A stretch of 33,276 nt of DNA from Spongospora subterranea (lineage: Eukaryota; Endomyxa; Phytomyxea; Plasmodiophorida; Plasmodiophoridae). The DNA lies in NCBI GenBank assembly GCA_900404475.1, contig OUQQ01000164.1, forward strand, positions 510 through 33,785. The letters are read 5' to 3'. Made by a program: the position numbers and the translations under genes. How positions within the stretch are numbered: the first letter of the stretch is position 1; every line of letters begins with the position of its first letter. The notes below the pieces were generated by a model, which was not told the DNA's origin, made no database searches, and saw only the letters and a list, made by a program, of their open reading frames with translations. Shown piece after piece: positions 31,230-33,276 of this stretch.

Positions 31230-32510
31230 TTATGTTTTTTTGCCAAATCGACTATCAACCTCGGGATTTTCATCAATATGCCACAAGGCGAGTACTCCAT
31301 GAGAACCAGCTGCGGCAAGCAATAACGAATTTTCGGTGTTGAAGTCAACGGAAAATACTTCACCAACTTTCAGGTCCTTCTCGCAAACAAGGTCTTGGGT
31401 CAGCGTCGAGATGTCCCAGACCTTGACGAGCTTATCAGTTCCTCCAGTAGCGATCAATCCTGGCGATGCCGAACTAAAACTGAGCGCCGTACACGATTCG
31501 GAATGGGCCGTCCATGAGAGAAGTTTGGCCGCATCGCCAGATCCACGACGAACGTCGATAATGGAGACGGATCCATCTTCAGCAGTAACTGCTACGATTG
31601 CAGGATTTGATGGATTCCATAAAGTTTGTTCGACGTCGGCGTTGACGGTGAATGAGAGCGAGGCGTCACCAGAGCGAGTATCAGTGATAATGACCTTTCT
31701 GTCGTACCCTCCAGATAATAAAATAGGGGATTCCGCTGGATGCCAAGCAAGGGATTGCACCTTCTCATTGTGATGACGCAGAACGTCAACTGGACCGTTA
31801 CCGATATTGCCAAGATCCCATATCGCTATCGTCTTGTCGGCAGATCCGGATGCCAGTCGCGATCGCTGGATCGGTTGCCATGATAAGGACATGACCGCAT
31901 CTTTATGGTGACCGGATAGAACGCAAATAGGCTCCAATACATCAATTACGTCCAGGTTCCAGATCTCGATTTCGGGCTGGAATGTGCCAACGGCCACGAA
32001 CGAGCCTTGGACAGTTGGGGAACGAGGATCACAGTTCATCCATTGTAGACAGAGTGGGAACGAAGGAACGGTAAAATCATGATGAACGAATAACGATCCG
32101 GTATTGCTATCATACACATGCATCTCTAACGAAAATTCATCATCTTCTGACCGGCAAATAATACAGACGTTGTCCGAATCTTTGAGCTCATAGTCCTCCA
32201 TATCCGATAGATCAGACAGGTCTTCAGCATCCATCTCTTCATCGTCACCATCCAGTTCAGCATCGTCCTCGTCTGGTACGTTCTGACATGGTGCTGTCTC
32301 CTCATCGTAGTTATCCAGGTCTAAAGCGTCCAGGAACTCATTTTGCGAGAGCAGCTCCATGGATCTGATTTTCCCCGTTTTTGTCTCGGGTTCAGAATCG
32401 CGGTTCTCGACTTTGTTCTGAGCAGCCAACATTTCCTCAGGCGAGATTTCATATCTTTCAGGCACCTTCTGGCAAGCCCCAGCAGGGATCCACCGTACAC
32501 ACGATATCAT
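31230..32510 (-). CDS. PWP1: PWP1-family WD40 protein
   Basis: WD-repeat protein that in yeast acts in large-subunit rRNA processing and in animals in rDNA chromatin and transcription. I chose the ATG at 32510 (426 aa) since MISCVRWIPAG is the family's start (MI-x-x-x-x-WV/IP-x-G). An upstream in-frame ATG at 32696 would add 62 residues that overlap the last exon of the next gene. Residues 30-125 include a long acidic stretch (DEDDAELDGDDEEMDAEDL). WD motifs follow: IEIWNLD, HHKDAVMSLSWQP, LASGSADKTIAIWDL, HNEKVQSLAWHP, LLSGGYDRKVIITDTR, LIATGGTDKLVKVWDI, VLALWHID. The motif SADKTIAIWDL is typical of PWP1. Intronless, though in-frame introns cannot be ruled out. A proline-rich gene lies 116 nt upstream on the same strand. 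Confidence 0.9.
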   Translation of the reverse strand: MISCVRWIPAGACQKVPERYEISPEEMLAAQNKVENRDSEPETKTGKIRSMELLSQNEFLDALDLDNYDEETAPCQNVPDEDDAELDGDDEEMDAEDLSDLSDMEDYELKDSDNVCIICRSEDDEFSLEMHVYDSNTGSLFVHHDFTVPSFPLCLQWMNCDPRSPTVQGSFVAVGTFQPEIEIWNLDVIDVLEPICVLSGHHKDAVMSLSWQPIQRSRLASGSADKTIAIWDLGNIGNGPVDVLRHHNEKVQSLAWHPAESPILLSGGYDRKVIITDTRSGDASLSFTVNADVEQTLWNPSNPAIVAVTAEDGSVSIIDVRRGSGDAAKLLSWTAHSESCTALSFSSASPGLIATGGTDKLVKVWDISTLTQDLVCEKDLKVGEVFSVDFNTENSLLLAAAGSHGVLALWHIDENPEVDSRFGKKT

Positions 32511-32626
32511 GGTGGTCTGAGTCAAGTTTCCCTGAACAAGTTCAAGCCTTTCTACGGACTCCGTCACGGAGATCATGACCTCGCAAATTACCACACGAGA
32601 ATTTCGAGTTTTTTTTTTGAATTTGT

Positions 32627-33120
32627 TTATGGTCGCGGAGTTGGCGTATCTTCGGGATTGGTGGTTCGCCTTTTCTTTGGTTGCTGTAATCGGCAAGCGG
32701 TTAAACTATAACCTGGTGGGATGCATGGCCAAAAGTAAGGTCCGAAGGGAGGAGGTTCACTCGTCCTGAGAACGTTAGTAAAAATTGGGACATTCCGTGA
32801 GTATATTGGTTGTTAACTAACCACCATCCGTAAGCTATTTGGGGAGGCTGCTCGAACAGTGATTTTTGTGGGGAACGAGGGGCACTAAGGCCCAGAGGAG
32901 TTCCTAATCGTGGGTTGACGGTAGATAGGCGCGGTCTTCGCTTATCTACCGAATTACTTGGGCCAGGCGAAAACAGGGGAGAAAACGGGATAGTTGGGAC
33001 GGGACCTGTCTGATTCAGACCGGGTTCTGGGTTACGGTTCTGATTGTTTGTGGATGTTGGCGACGGGCAAGGTGATGGATGGGACAGCCCACCTATATCA
33101 CAAACAGGATTGAAGTTCAT
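32627..33120 (-). CDS. Proline-rich hypothetical protein, 144 aa
   Basis: Two exons, 33120-32825 and 32765-32627, joined in frame to 144 aa. The 59-nt intron (32766-32824) has a GT donor, AG acceptor and the exact branch-point word TACTAAC (minus strand, 32774-32780), the best intron signal in the window. The protein starts MNFNPVCDIGGLSHPS and is dominated by proline, serine and asparagine (PSPCPSPTSTNNQNRNPEP, FSPLFSPGPSN). It has several SP/TP sites (RLSTVNP, GTPLG, RSPQKS) that would suit proline-directed kinases, and ends with a basic block KKRRTT then PTPRP. No domain recognised; probably disordered and nuclear. A longer gene with further upstream exons is possible. Confidence 0.55.
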
Positions 33121-33276
33121 AGCAAATTGGCGCCAACCTGTATAAATACATCAAGGCCTTCCTCAAACGCGTGAGCGCAGCCTCACGCCGGCATTTGAGT
33201 GGCGTGCCCAAAGTATTCGGTGTCGGTATGCTGCTCAGCCGATTAAAGTAGACATGTTCAAGACAGCTGTTGCAAG
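33121..33276. promoter_or_regulatory. Presumed promoter of the proline-rich gene (window end)
   Basis: Upstream of the minus-strand ATG at 33120. Contains TTGGCGCCAA at 33127-33136 and a TATAAATA word at 33141-33148. The window ends before the next gene. Confidence 0.35.

Noticed and set aside
31336..31773. 145-codon plus-strand frame
   Set aside because: Antisense to the PWP1 WD repeats.

Overview
The window is eukaryotic nuclear DNA. Most genes are broken by short GT-AG introns, nearly all 46-75 nt, and the joined exons close into intact proteins of the expected family length. The mix of genes (importin-9/Kap114, TBP, Snf1/AMPK alpha, a fungal-style MetAP2, ICT1, PWP1, a very large Sfi1) fits an opisthokont, most likely an early-diverging fungus (chytrid, rozellid or aphelid grade). 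The species cannot be named from sequence alone.

Layout. 1-530: a lysine-rich, AT-rich hypothetical protein, then about 1.3 kb without a recognisable gene. 1.8-6.0 kb: importin-9/Kap114 (+) facing TBP (-), with 92 bp between their stop codons. 6.9-10.3 kb: malic enzyme (+) facing ribosomal protein uL3 (-). 10.9-11.6 kb: a mitochondrial GGQ-type peptidyl-tRNA hydrolase (ICT1-like, -) with a 21-nt microexon. 11.7-15.7 kb: a graveyard of broken pogo/DDE_1-type transposase copies in both orientations. 15.7-17.4 kb: methionine aminopeptidase 2 (-), eight exons. 17.4-19.5 kb: a second diverged repeat family with a fold-back arrangement. 19.5-24.4 kb: intronless, visibly more GC-rich sirtuin and coiled-coil genes, a multi-exon membrane protein and a small ORF. 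24.4-27.6 kb: Snf1/AMPK alpha kinase (+) and an SLC25 mitochondrial carrier (+). 27.8-30.8 kb: a 1013-aa Sfi1-like centrin-binding protein (-). 31.2-33.1 kb: PWP1 WD40 protein (-) and a proline-rich hypothetical protein (-).

How the genes relate. There is no operon logic, but some neighbours share a theme. Kap114 is the known nuclear import receptor of TBP in yeast, and here receptor and cargo genes lie tail to tail. uL3 and PWP1 act in cytosolic ribosome biogenesis, and the ICT1-like protein acts in mitochondrial ribosome rescue. The central 4 kb and the 17.4-19.5 kb segment look like transposon-derived filler between single-copy housekeeping genes.

All exon borders were worked out by eye from reading frame, GT/AG sites and remembered family conservation. 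None has transcript support. I could not run searches, so family names rest on recognised motifs.
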